DNA of 64,000 bases. Origin: Gottfriedia sp049568075. Its GTDB lineage: Bacteria; Bacillota; Bacilli; Bacillales; Bacillaceae_G. The notes beneath the pieces were generated by a model. That model saw only the letters and a list, made by a program, of their open reading frames with translations. It did no database searches and had not been told where the DNA came from. Positions within the stretch are counted from its first letter, which is position 1. Every line of letters begins with the position of its first letter. The stretch lies in NCBI GenBank assembly GCA_049568075.1, contig CP144911.1. One strand, written 5' to 3'. The position numbers and the translations under genes were made by a program. Shown piece by piece: positions 32,691 through 41,193 of the stretch.

Positions 32691-34163
32691 ATGAACAGAT
32701 TTGATGAACGCCATGCAAGTTTAATTTATTTTCTTTTTGAAAAAAATGATTGGTGTAGTTTAGCTAATTTATCCGAGAAGACAGGGTATTCTCGAAGTAC
32801 GATTTGGCGAGACATTACTTTTTTAAATTCAGCTTTACCTAAAGGGTGGTTCATTGAAAAAAGTGAAACAGAGGGAGCACGTTTAATTAAATCTCCAAAC
32901 GGTACCCTTGAGGGCATATGGTCTTATATGAAAAATGAGAATCCATATTTTCAAATCTTAGAGTATATTATTCTTAATAATGGTGTGACGATTAATGAAA
33001 TTTCAACAGCTTTTCATATAAGTAGATCAACTGTATATAGACAGTTGGATCAAATAAAAGAAGTTGTAGAGGAAGCAGGCATTACTCTTGATACTAGCCC
33101 TCTTAAATTAAGTGGTGACGAGAAAAAGGTACGTCGATTTATGATGCAATACTTGGAATATAAGGGGCTAGATTATCTAAACGATTTAAACAATATAGAT
33201 CTCAAAAATTTTCGAGATACAATCGTAAATTATACTACTGAACTTTCGATTACTCTTCATCTCGGAGCTATTCAACGTTTATCTTTTATTTTAGAAATTA
33301 TTAATATTAGAATTTCTATGGAGTGTTATGTTTCTTTTTCTAAAGATATTTATGATAAATATAAAAATACTCTATATTTTGATATTGCAAAGAAAATGTT
33401 TCCATTTATGGAAAAGTGCCCAACTAGAGAACAACAAACACAAGAAATTTTATACTTTTGTCTCTGTCTTTTAAGTGAAGTTATGCCAAATAATATGACA
33501 GAGGAGCTTTATAAAATTCGTATTAAAATGAAAGAGAATAGAGAAGATCCTCGTGTACTGTTTTTAAATGTATTATCAGATTACTTGCACTTTGATTTAG
33601 CGCAGGATGATGATTTTCTTTATAAATATTTTTCAACAATTAAACGTACCAAGTATGATACTCAGTTTTATACGGATACTCGCATGAACACTGCGCTTCC
33701 ATTCTTACCTTATGTGGAGGAACATCCATTATTTATTGGAATTGGAAATTTAGTAAAAAAGCATCTTGAGAATGAAACTATGTCATATGGAAAACTAGAA
33801 ATTTTAGAATTGTTTTTGTTAGTAGAAGCTTTTTTAATTCGCAAAAAGAATGGTATGAAGATCAATACTGTATTGATTTGTCGTACCTATATTGAAATGG
33901 ATTATCTTTACGAACTTCTTGATTATCACTTTGGAAAACACCTTGTTATAAAAATTTATGATTTATCAGATATAGATGTAATTAAGAGGCACAATCATTT
34001 AGATTTAGTGATATCAACATTAAAAGGTCAATTTTTGAAGGAACATTTACCAGTTTTAAAAATATCTACGTTTCCAACAGAAGCTGAACTAAGTGGAATT
34101 AGAAAGTTTATTAATCAATACTTTACTAAACGACTATATTTACATGAAATATTGCCGGATTAA
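32691..34163 (+). CDS. Mga/AtxA-type transcriptional regulator
   Basis: A 490-residue cytoplasmic regulator. Two N-terminal winged-helix/HTH segments are visible: LANLSEKTGYSRSTIWRDIT near residue 25 and INEISTAFHISRSTVYRQLD near residue 103 (Mga-type HTH). The long helical remainder corresponds to PRD-like domains, and the end has an EIIB-like fold in AtxA and Mga. Length is close to AcpA (483) and AtxA (475) of B. anthracis. AGGTGA precedes the ATG. Such proteins respond to phosphotransferase-system state and CO2; the targets here are unknown, and no toxin or capsule gene is in the window. Confidence 0.85.
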   Translation: MNRFDERHASLIYFLFEKNDWCSLANLSEKTGYSRSTIWRDITFLNSALPKGWFIEKSETEGARLIKSPNGTLEGIWSYMKNENPYFQILEYIILNNGVTINEISTAFHISRSTVYRQLDQIKEVVEEAGITLDTSPLKLSGDEKKVRRFMMQYLEYKGLDYLNDLNNIDLKNFRDTIVNYTTELSITLHLGAIQRLSFILEIINIRISMECYVSFSKDIYDKYKNTLYFDIAKKMFPFMEKCPTREQQTQEILYFCLCLLSEVMPNNMTEELYKIRIKMKENREDPRVLFLNVLSDYLHFDLAQDDDFLYKYFSTIKRTKYDTQFYTDTRMNTALPFLPYVEEHPLFIGIGNLVKKHLENETMSYGKLEILELFLLVEAFLIRKKNGMKINTVLICRTYIEMDYLYELLDYHFGKHLVIKIYDLSDIDVIKRHNHLDLVISTLKGQFLKEHLPVLKISTFPTEAELSGIRKFINQYFTKRLYLHEILPD

Positions 34164-34172
34164 TTCTTATAG

Positions 34173-34209
34173 AAAAAACTCTTAGTCATTATTAGACCAA
34201 GAGTTTTTA
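34173..34209 (+). terminator. Terminator of Mga-type regulator
   Basis: AAAAACTCTT / AAGAGTTTTT with a loop of about 15 bases. Confidence 0.75.
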
Positions 34210-34404
34210 ATATTTTATCAGGTTGTTGTTTGTGAAAAATAACTTATTTAATAATAGTTAAACAAATGAATAAACAATTCTAAAAAAAATTACGTAATTA
34301 TATATATAAAAGGAGTTCTTTAGATTGTATTATTAAACTAGAATGCTAGAATTTAAAAAATGTTAATAATCGCTAGTATTTTCATACCAGTCTATTATCT
34401 ATAA

Positions 34405-34767
34405 TTAATTTACTACTCTTGGAACATCTACATTGTACGTTAAATTTATAGTTTTAAGTTCAAAAGGACGCAAGCGATTAATTTAAATTTCGTTTACTAG
34501 TGTACGTGTAGCATAGTAATGATTCTTTTCTAAGTAATTTATAATCTCTGTTGTATAAGCACCATATGGGTAAACAATTAATTTGCTACCAGAATCGAAC
34601 CCGTTATCTAGGAGCCAAGTTTTTGCAGTTTCTATTTCTTCAATTTGTTGCTCTATTGGTAGTGTATCTAGACGTTTATGAGTATTTGTTTGATTTATGA
34701 TTGCCAAACCATTATTTTGCAGTTCTTTAAGTTGTTCAATATTCCTGAAAATTTTTATATAATGTAC
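34405..34767 (-). pseudogene. Decayed polysaccharide deacetylase, C-terminal half
   Basis: Minus-strand translation from 34767 gives NIEQLKELQNNGLAIINQTN, THKRL, EIETAKTWLLDNGFDSGSK, VYPYGAYTTEIINYL and YYATRTL, the second half of a NodB-type deacetylase that would act on cell-wall glycan. It is broken in three ways: there is no start (an in-frame TAG lies just upstream), the metal motif HTxTH reads QTNTH, and an in-frame TAA at 34483-34485 is followed by a continuing in-frame tail INRLRPFELKTINLTYNVDV up to a second stop at 34405. The 195 bases between the preceding terminator and this relic hold nothing recognisable. Confidence 0.8.
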
Positions 34768-34844
34768 CTAGTTAAAAGAAATACTTTAATTTTTAAGATT
34801 CAAAATAGTATTATTTGAATAATGAAGAGGTTATAAATAAGAAC

Positions 34845-34875
34845 AAAAAGCATCATCAAGAACGATGATGCTTTT
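34845..34875 (-). terminator. Terminator of CAP-domain gene
   Basis: AAAAGCATCATC / GATGATGCTTTT with a 6-base loop. Confidence 0.85.
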
Positions 34876-34891
34876 GTTTATTTAACTAAAT

Positions 34892-35869
34892 TTATTGAGA
34901 AATAAACATTTGTGTCCATGCGTTAGAACGTGAGTCATAACCTACACCAATTTGATCTAATTTAGAGTTCAAAATATTTGCCCGGTGACCTGCACTATTC
35001 ATCCATGCTTTTACTACCTCTTCTGGAGTTTTTTGTCCTTTTGCAATATTTTCAGCTGCATGATTATAAGAAATTCCGAATTTTTTCATCATATCAAATG
35101 GTGAACCGTAAGTTGGACTATTATGATCAAAATAATTTTTATCAGTCATGTCTTTTGACTTAATACGAGAAACTTTAGATAATTCATTATTAGCTTTAAA
35201 AGGTTTTAAACCAGCTTTTGTCCTCTCTATATTAGTTAATTCTATAACTTTTGATTCATATGGAGATAAAGAAGCAGGCACTTCGATTTTTGAAGGTTTT
35301 TCAGGTGCTTGATCTATTGGTTTTGATGGTGAATTTGGTATTACTGGTTGAGCAGGCTTAGATGGTGAATTTGGTATTACTGGTTGAGCAGGCTTTGAAG
35401 GAACATTTGGTATTACTGGCTGAGCTGGCTTTGATGGGACGTTTGGTTTTATTGGCTGAACAGGATTCGATGGAACGTTTGGTATTACTGGCTGAGCTGG
35501 CTTTGAAGGAACGTTTGGTATTACTGGTTGAACAGGTATTAGTGGAATATTAGGTGTAATTGGTTGTACAGGTTTAAATGGTATATTTGGTATTTCTAGT
35601 GTTGTAATTTGTTGGTGATCATTGTTAATAGTTTGGCCAAGGTTGCTTACTATATTAGATTTAAACAATTCACTAGGTTGTATGGAATTATTTGAAGGTA
35701 TTTTATTAGAAAATGTATTATCTATTGATAACTTAGGTAAGATAAAATAATGGTATAAAGCATTATTGAATAGATGATTTTTTTGAATAGAGTGTTTTGT
35801 ATCAGCATGTGTATGTGTATTAAAAATTAGAGATCCAATTAGAACAGTGAATGTAATTGTTTTTTTCAT
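34892..35869 (-). CDS. Secreted CAP/SCP-domain protein with proline-rich repeat stalk
   Basis: A 325-residue secreted protein. A signal peptide (MKKTITFTVLIGSLIF..., cleavage near THTHA) is followed by about 85 residues of spacer, then eight tandem 12-residue units of the form PNVPSKPAQPVI, then a CAP domain (about residues 205-325) of the YkwD type: LTNIERTKAGLKPFK, YFDHNSPTYGSPFDMM, AENIAKGQ, VVKAWMNSAGHRANILN and IGVGYD. The likely active-site histidines are in FDHNSP and GHRANIL. I chose the Met at 35869 because AGGAGG lies 8 bases upstream. CAP proteins are secreted; YkwD-type ones occur in spores and walls, mechanism unclear. Confidence 0.9.
   Translation of the reverse strand: MKKTITFTVLIGSLIFNTHTHADTKHSIQKNHLFNNALYHYFILPKLSIDNTFSNKIPSNNSIQPSELFKSNIVSNLGQTINNDHQQITTLEIPNIPFKPVQPITPNIPLIPVQPVIPNVPSKPAQPVIPNVPSNPVQPIKPNVPSKPAQPVIPNVPSKPAQPVIPNSPSKPAQPVIPNSPSKPIDQAPEKPSKIEVPASLSPYESKVIELTNIERTKAGLKPFKANNELSKVSRIKSKDMTDKNYFDHNSPTYGSPFDMMKKFGISYNHAAENIAKGQKTPEEVVKAWMNSAGHRANILNSKLDQIGVGYDSRSNAWTQMFISQ
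35309..35591 (-). repeat. 36-bp minisatellite encoding Pro-rich repeats
   Basis: Seven full and one partial 36-bp units encode 12-residue repeats PN(I/V/S)PxxPxQPxx. The nearly identical units would be prone to copy-number change by slippage. Confidence 0.9.
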
Positions 35870-36320
35870 TTGTAAATCCTCCAATTAAAATTAATGTGTT
35901 GTGCTCCTGTCGAGAAGAACAATTTAAGTCTAACAATTATCTATACAAACAATTGTTTCATTATTGAATTGAGTAATTTCTTAGATAATACAATGGGCAT
36001 TGGTAGTTGTTTTTACTACCTTTTCGAGAAAACGAATAGATAAATTTGGAAACATTACGAAAAAAAATTTGATTTTTTACTTTAACAATATAATCTTCAT
36101 AATTAAAATAGGTAATTAACTTAAGTTTGCAGACATGATACACTCCGATAATGAGAACATTTGTATCCGATCTAATACAAAAAAAAGCCATCCTTTCTGA
36201 TTAAGTGAAAGAACGGCTCTTTTTCGTGTGAACTGGTAAATTTAGCTTTTAATTCATACTAAATAATTCATATGTGTATAGAGGTAAATAGAAAATAGTA
36301 AATAGACTCAGTGTAATTAA
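35870..36320. other. Intergenic region upstream of CAP gene
   Basis: 450 bases without a convincing gene. It includes the palindrome AAACAATTGTTT at 35947-35958 (78 bases before the CAP start), a small hairpin GGTAGT/ACTACC at 36001-36019, and an imperfect hairpin around 36184-36224 with A/T runs that may be a terminator. Confidence 0.4.
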
Positions 36321-36732
36321 AGAAAGAGTAGCTCGAAACTGTCAGATGTATATCGAGTTTATATCTATCTAAATGGTGAATTAGTTCGTTACCGAAATGT
36401 AATTGACGGTGCATTTTATTGGACACGTTTCAAATAGTCTAAAAGCTGGAGATGTTGTACGTTTAGTACCAACAGATGCTAGAGGTGTTCAGGGAAAAGC
36501 AATAGAAGTAATTGTACAAGAAAATAATTGGTTAGCTGCTCCAACTTTGAATAAATACCACGAAGGAGATGCGACTTTATCAGGTAAAGTTGCAGAAGGT
36601 ACTTCTTATGTAAATGATAACTTAATTCGTAAGCGTAACGTAGAAGCAAATGGAGTTGACCTTATTTCTTATTTAGGTGACGCAGGTGCTAAAGTTTGGG
36701 GATACCATCAAGGTTGTTCCATTCAAAAGTAG
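36321..36732 (+). pseudogene. Frameshifted fragment of a surface-protein Ig-like repeat
   Basis: From 36321 one frame reads KLSDVYRVYIYLNGELVRYR then NVIDGAFYWTR and stops; the next frame, entered near 36420, continues HVSNSLKAGDVVRLVPTDAR and later NKYHEGDATLSGKVAEGTSY to a stop at 36732. The repeated theme (GxVVRLVPTDxxG, then YHEGDxxLSGKV) is that of tandem Ig-like modules of Bacillus secreted proteins. There is no start codon, signal peptide or ribosome-binding site, so this is a remnant of a larger gene. Confidence 0.65.
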
Positions 36733-37074
36733 CGCCTACAGTTAATGAATTCATAGGATTGCTTCAATAATGTTTATTTTCATTTAATCAGCTCAGTAAT
36801 AAGGAATAAAAATGAGGCGACTATTTTATCATAAAAAAGTAACTTAAACAGTAAATGTGAATTATGTCACAAAATAGACAATTTATAGACACGATTTAGA
36901 CAAATAAGATTAAGTCAAAACCCCTTTGGAAAAGTAAACTAGAAGTAACAAGAGATACCATTGAATGGTTCTCTAAAATTTACTTAATGAATTATTTGTG
37001 AAAAAATGTTCAAAGTATGCTCGAGTTTATTGAAAATTTTTTTGAAATGATTTTTATCCTAAGGGGGATGTACT
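36733..37074 (+). promoter_or_regulatory. Upstream region of cydABCD
   Basis: About 340 bases without a gene. It contains the dyad at 36856-36871 listed separately and AAGGGGG as ribosome-binding site at 37061-37067. I could not assign -35 and -10 boxes with confidence. Confidence 0.4.
36856..36871. promoter_or_regulatory. Fnr/CRP-type binding site upstream of cydA
   Basis: TGTGA-ATTATG-TCACA, matching the TGTGA-N6-TCACA consensus of Bacillus Fnr; it also overlaps the Rex consensus (TTGTGA...TCACAA) in part. Located about 200 bases before the cydA start, it would connect the oxidase genes to oxygen limitation. Confidence 0.65.
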
Positions 37075-38469
37075 GTGAGTGTGTTAGAGCTTGCAAGAAT
37101 ACAATTTGGTTCCACTACAATTTTCCATTTTTTATTTGTACCACTTTCAATAGGTTTAGTATTTATGGTAGCAATCATGGAAACATTGTATGTTTTTCGA
37201 AATAAAGAAGAATATAAAAAGTTAACAAAATTTTTTGGGCACTTATTTTTAATTAATTTCGCAGTTGGTGTTGTGACAGGTATTATTCAAGAGTTTCAAT
37301 TCGGTATGAACTGGTCTGAATATTCCCGTTTTGTTGGGGATGTTTTTGGAGCACCACTGGCAATTGAGGCACTTTTAGCATTTTTTATGGAGTCTACATT
37401 TTTAGGAATTTGGATATTTGGTTGGGAAAAACTTAATAAAAAAATTCATTTAATGTGTATTTGGTTAGTTGCTTTCGGAACGTTAATGTCTGCGTTTTGG
37501 ATTTTAGCAGCCAATTCTTTCATGCAGGAGCCAGTAGGCTTTGCGATTAAAAATGGTCGTGCAGAAATGACCGACTTCTTAGCAATCATTACAAATCCAC
37601 AACTTAAAGTTGAGTTTCCTCACACAATTGCTGGAGCATTAGCGACTGGAGCGTTATTTGTTGCGGGTGTAAGTGCGTATAAAATCTTAAAAAAACAGGA
37701 AACAGAATTATTTAAAAAAGCATTTAATCTTGCAATGGTGTTCGCGCTAATTGCAGGAATTGGTGTTGCATTTAGCGGACATTCTCAAGCGAAGCATTTA
37801 ATGAAAACACAGCCGATGAAAATGGCTGCAAGTGAAGGTCTATGGGATGATAGCGGAGACCCTGCAAGCTGGATGGTCTTTGGTCTGATTGATTCGAAAA
37901 AGAAAGAAAATAAATATGAGGTAGAAGTACCATATTTATTAAGTTATCTAGCTTATGAGAAGTTTGAAGGTAAAGTACCTGGTATGAATACATTACAAAA
38001 ACAATATGAAAAAATATATGGTCCTGGAAATTATATTCCACCAGTTAATACAACTTTCTGGAGCTTTAGAATTATGGCAGGAGCAGGAATGGTCATGATC
38101 TTAATGTCGATGCTAGGTTTATATTTTAGCTATCGTAAAAAATTAGAATCAAAAAATCTATTCTTAAAGGCATCAATTTTACTAATTTCTTTACCGTTTA
38201 TTGCAAATACAGCTGGATGGGTTATGACAGAAATAGGTCGCCAACCATGGACAGTATTCGGTTTAATGACTACTGCTGCATCTGTATCACCAAATGTTTC
38301 AAAAGGATCACTGATTTTTTCAATCACAACATTTACAACAATGTATGCAATTTTAGCAGCTGTTCTAGTTTACTTGTTTGTAAAAGAAATTAAAAAAGGA
38401 ACACACCATGTTGAAACTGAAAAAGTTCCTACGGTCGATCCGTTTGAAAGGGAGGTAACAATTGTATGA
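37075..38469 (+). CDS. cydA: Cytochrome bd ubiquinol/menaquinol oxidase subunit I
   Basis: A 464-residue membrane protein that, with CydB, reduces oxygen to water with electrons from menaquinol. The N-terminal heme ligand is His18 in TIFHFLFVPLSIG, the quinol-loop is short as in Bacillus enzymes, and GWVMTEIGRQPW near residue 381 is the family signature. Further ligands are in FPHTIAGAL near residue 182. GTG start at 37075 after AAGGGGG. It overlaps cydB by four bases and begins the cydABCD operon. An Fnr-like site lies upstream. Confidence 0.97.
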   Translation: MSVLELARIQFGSTTIFHFLFVPLSIGLVFMVAIMETLYVFRNKEEYKKLTKFFGHLFLINFAVGVVTGIIQEFQFGMNWSEYSRFVGDVFGAPLAIEALLAFFMESTFLGIWIFGWEKLNKKIHLMCIWLVAFGTLMSAFWILAANSFMQEPVGFAIKNGRAEMTDFLAIITNPQLKVEFPHTIAGALATGALFVAGVSAYKILKKQETELFKKAFNLAMVFALIAGIGVAFSGHSQAKHLMKTQPMKMAASEGLWDDSGDPASWMVFGLIDSKKKENKYEVEVPYLLSYLAYEKFEGKVPGMNTLQKQYEKIYGPGNYIPPVNTTFWSFRIMAGAGMVMILMSMLGLYFSYRKKLESKNLFLKASILLISLPFIANTAGWVMTEIGRQPWTVFGLMTTAASVSPNVSKGSLIFSITTFTTMYAILAAVLVYLFVKEIKKGTHHVETEKVPTVDPFEREVTIV

Positions 38470-39479
38470 TTGCGTTAAATGAATTATGGTTTTTACTCGT
38501 AGCAGTTTTATTTATCGGGTTCTTCTTTTTAGAAGGCTTCGATTTTGGTGTAGGTATATCTACAAAGCTACTAGCCAAAAATGATACTGAAAGAAGAATT
38601 TTAATAAACACAATTGGACCGTTTTGGGATGCAAATGAAGTGTGGTTATTAACAGCAGGTGGAGCAATTTTTGCAGCATTCCCAAATTGGTATGCAACGA
38701 TGTTTAGTGGATACTATATTCCGTTTGTATTTGTATTAATAGCATTAATCGGACGTGGTGTTGCTTTTGAATTTAGAGGCAAAGTTGAAAGTTCTAAATG
38801 GGCAAAGGCTTGGGATTGGGTCATATTCTTCGGAAGTTTATTACCACCATTTCTATTCGGTGTATTATTCTCAAGTATTCTTAGAGGAATGCCAATCGAT
38901 CAAAATATGAATATCTCTGCAGGTTTTACTGATTACGTTAATTTATTCACTGTAGTCGGTGGTGTAACTGTGACATTATTATGCCTATTACATGGATTAA
39001 TGTTTTTAACATTAAAAACGGTAGGAGAATTAAGAGACCGTGCACGTTCTCTAGCTCGTATGGTAATCATGCCAGTATTCCTATTCTTAGTTGCATTCAC
39101 TGGTATGGCATATTTTGAAACAGATATGTTTAAAGTAAAAGCATATATAACAGTTCCGCTTATTTTATTAATCGTAGTATCTTATATTCTTGCTACAATA
39201 TTCATCTTTAAAAAACGTGATGGTTGGTCATTTGCTATGTCGGGTCTTGGAATTGTACTAACAGTCGGGACACTGTTTACTTCCCTGTTCCCAAGAGTCA
39301 TGATTAGCTCGATCAAAACTACGTATGACTTAACTGTTTATAATGCTTCATCTGGTCCTTATTCATTAAAAGTAATGACAATAGTTGCATGTACACTATT
39401 ACCATTCGTACTAGGCTACCAAATTTGGAGTTATTATGTGTTTAGAAAAAGAGTGGATGAGAAGGATTTGACTTATTAA
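38466..39479 (+). CDS. cydB: Cytochrome bd oxidase subunit II
   Basis: A 337-residue membrane protein with about eight helices, the heme-free partner of CydA. The N-terminus NELWFLLVAVLFIGFFFLEG and FDFGVGI, the stretch GPFWDANEVWLLTAGGAIFAAFP (given in parts: GPFWDANEVW and LLTAGGAIFAAFP) near residue 53, and the Cx-type C-terminal helices are typical. GGGAGGT precedes its ATG inside the end of cydA; the stop overlaps the next start by one base, so translation of the operon is coupled. Confidence 0.97.
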   Translation: MIALNELWFLLVAVLFIGFFFLEGFDFGVGISTKLLAKNDTERRILINTIGPFWDANEVWLLTAGGAIFAAFPNWYATMFSGYYIPFVFVLIALIGRGVAFEFRGKVESSKWAKAWDWVIFFGSLLPPFLFGVLFSSILRGMPIDQNMNISAGFTDYVNLFTVVGGVTVTLLCLLHGLMFLTLKTVGELRDRARSLARMVIMPVFLFLVAFTGMAYFETDMFKVKAYITVPLILLIVVSYILATIFIFKKRDGWSFAMSGLGIVLTVGTLFTSLFPRVMISSIKTTYDLTVYNASSGPYSLKVMTIVACTLLPFVLGYQIWSYYVFRKRVDEKDLTY

Positions 39480-41182
39480 TGGGAAAAGATCTTATTAAAT
39501 ATAAAGGGATTAATCGTTTATTAATAATCCTATCTTTTTTAACAATTATACAAGTAACGGCAATTATTATTCAGGCATATATGCTTTCACAAGCTATTGT
39601 CAGATTGTTCAATGGAAAAAATAGTAGCGATATTTTATACGCTACTATTTTCTTCATTAGCGCATTTGTCTGTCGATATATTATTTCGACGATCAAACAA
39701 AAATGTTCGGAGCATTTTGCGGACATTGCTTCAACCGAAATGAAAATGAAAGTTTTGGAGAAGATTTTTAAACTTGGACCTAGATTTGCAAGGAAATCAG
39801 GAACTGGTAATATCGTAACGCTTATTATGGAAGGAACTACCCAACTAAGAAACTACCTAGAAATCGTTCCATTGAAAATGATTAACTTAGCAATTGTCTC
39901 ACCAGTAATCGTGATTTATATTTTCTTTGTTGATAAAGTTTCTGCAATTATACTAATCGTGACATTTCCAATCATTATTATTTTTATGATATTACTCGGT
40001 TTGGCAGCTAAAAAGAAATCAAATAAACAATGGAAGGTTTACCGTATTTTATCGAACCATTTTACTGATTCATTACGTGGTCTAGAAACATTAAAATTTC
40101 TAGGATTAAGTAGAAAACATATTAAAAAGATCGAAAATGTAAGTGAAAGATACAGAGAAGCAACGATGGGCACATTAAAAGTAGCTTTTTTATCATCATT
40201 TGCACTAGATTTATTCACAATGCTGTCAATCGCTACAGTTGCCGTTTTTTTAGGACTTCGTTTGATTGACGGTGTAATTTTATTAGGCCCAGCATTAACA
40301 ATTTTAATTTTAGCTCCTGAATACTTTTTACCAGTTCGTGAAGTTGGAGCTGATTATCATGCAACTTTAAATGGTCAAGAAGCTGGGAAAGCAATGCAAG
40401 ATATTTTAGATGAGCAAGAATTTAAGGTTCAAGAACTTACTCATATATCAGATTGGAATTATGCTAGCGAAATTAATATAAAAGATGTATCAGTAAAACC
40501 CGAAAAAGATGGTCAAACGATTTTATCAAATATAAATTTGAATATTAAAGGGTTTCAAAAAATTGGGATTGTTGGAGAAAGTGGTTCTGGCAAATCAACG
40601 CTTATTGATTTAATAGGTGGATTTTTAGAGCCAACAAACGGGACTATTCAAATTTCTGGTAAAGAGGTATCCCATCTGCAAATAGAAGATTGGCATAAAC
40701 AGTTAATCTACATTCCACAAAGTCCTTATATTTTCTCAAAAACATTAAACGATAATATAAGCTTTTATAAACCTAATGCTACTACAGAAGAAATTGAAAA
40801 TGCAGCTGTTCAAGCTGGGTTAACGTCTTTAATAGAAGAATTACCAAAAGGATTAGAAGAAAAAATTGGTGAAGGTGGAAGAGCTTTAAGTGGGGGACAA
40901 AGTCAACGAGTTGCGCTTGCTAGAGCTTATCTAGAAAATCGTCCGATTCTTTTGTTAGACGAACCTACTAGTCACCTTGATATTGAAACTGAGTTTGAAT
41001 TAAAACAAACAATGCTTCAGTTATTCTCTGGTAAATTAGTGTTTTTGGCTACACATCGCCTACATTGGATGAAAGAAATGGATCAAATTATTGTGATGAA
41101 TGAAGGTAGCATCATTGAAGTTGGTACCCATGAGGAACTATTAATGAAAAAGGGTCATTATTATCGATTAATTCATAGTTAG
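39479..41182 (+). CDS. cydC: Heterodimeric ABC transporter CydC-type subunit (bd oxidase assembly)
   Basis: A 567-residue half-transporter: six-helix membrane domain (about 1-320) and ATPase domain (about 335-567). Walker A GESGSGKST has Lys372; the signature LSGGQSQRVALARA and Walker B ILLLDEP follow. With its partner it exports a thiol or heme-related substrate required to assemble cytochrome bd. The Bacillus protein at this position has the same length and is named CydC; the letter depends on convention. The ATG overlaps the cydB stop codon by one base. Confidence 0.92.
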   Translation: MGKDLIKYKGINRLLIILSFLTIIQVTAIIIQAYMLSQAIVRLFNGKNSSDILYATIFFISAFVCRYIISTIKQKCSEHFADIASTEMKMKVLEKIFKLGPRFARKSGTGNIVTLIMEGTTQLRNYLEIVPLKMINLAIVSPVIVIYIFFVDKVSAIILIVTFPIIIIFMILLGLAAKKKSNKQWKVYRILSNHFTDSLRGLETLKFLGLSRKHIKKIENVSERYREATMGTLKVAFLSSFALDLFTMLSIATVAVFLGLRLIDGVILLGPALTILILAPEYFLPVREVGADYHATLNGQEAGKAMQDILDEQEFKVQELTHISDWNYASEINIKDVSVKPEKDGQTILSNINLNIKGFQKIGIVGESGSGKSTLIDLIGGFLEPTNGTIQISGKEVSHLQIEDWHKQLIYIPQSPYIFSKTLNDNISFYKPNATTEEIENAAVQAGLTSLIEELPKGLEEKIGEGGRALSGGQSQRVALARAYLENRPILLLDEPTSHLDIETEFELKQTMLQLFSGKLVFLATHRLHWMKEMDQIIVMNEGSIIEVGTHEELLMKKGHYYRLIHS

Positions 41183-41193
41183 AAGGTAAGTAT

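Noticed and set aside
35961..36191. 76-codon minus-strand frame upstream of the CAP gene
   Set aside because: No ribosome-binding site, composition typical of random AT-rich sequence, and it contains hairpins.
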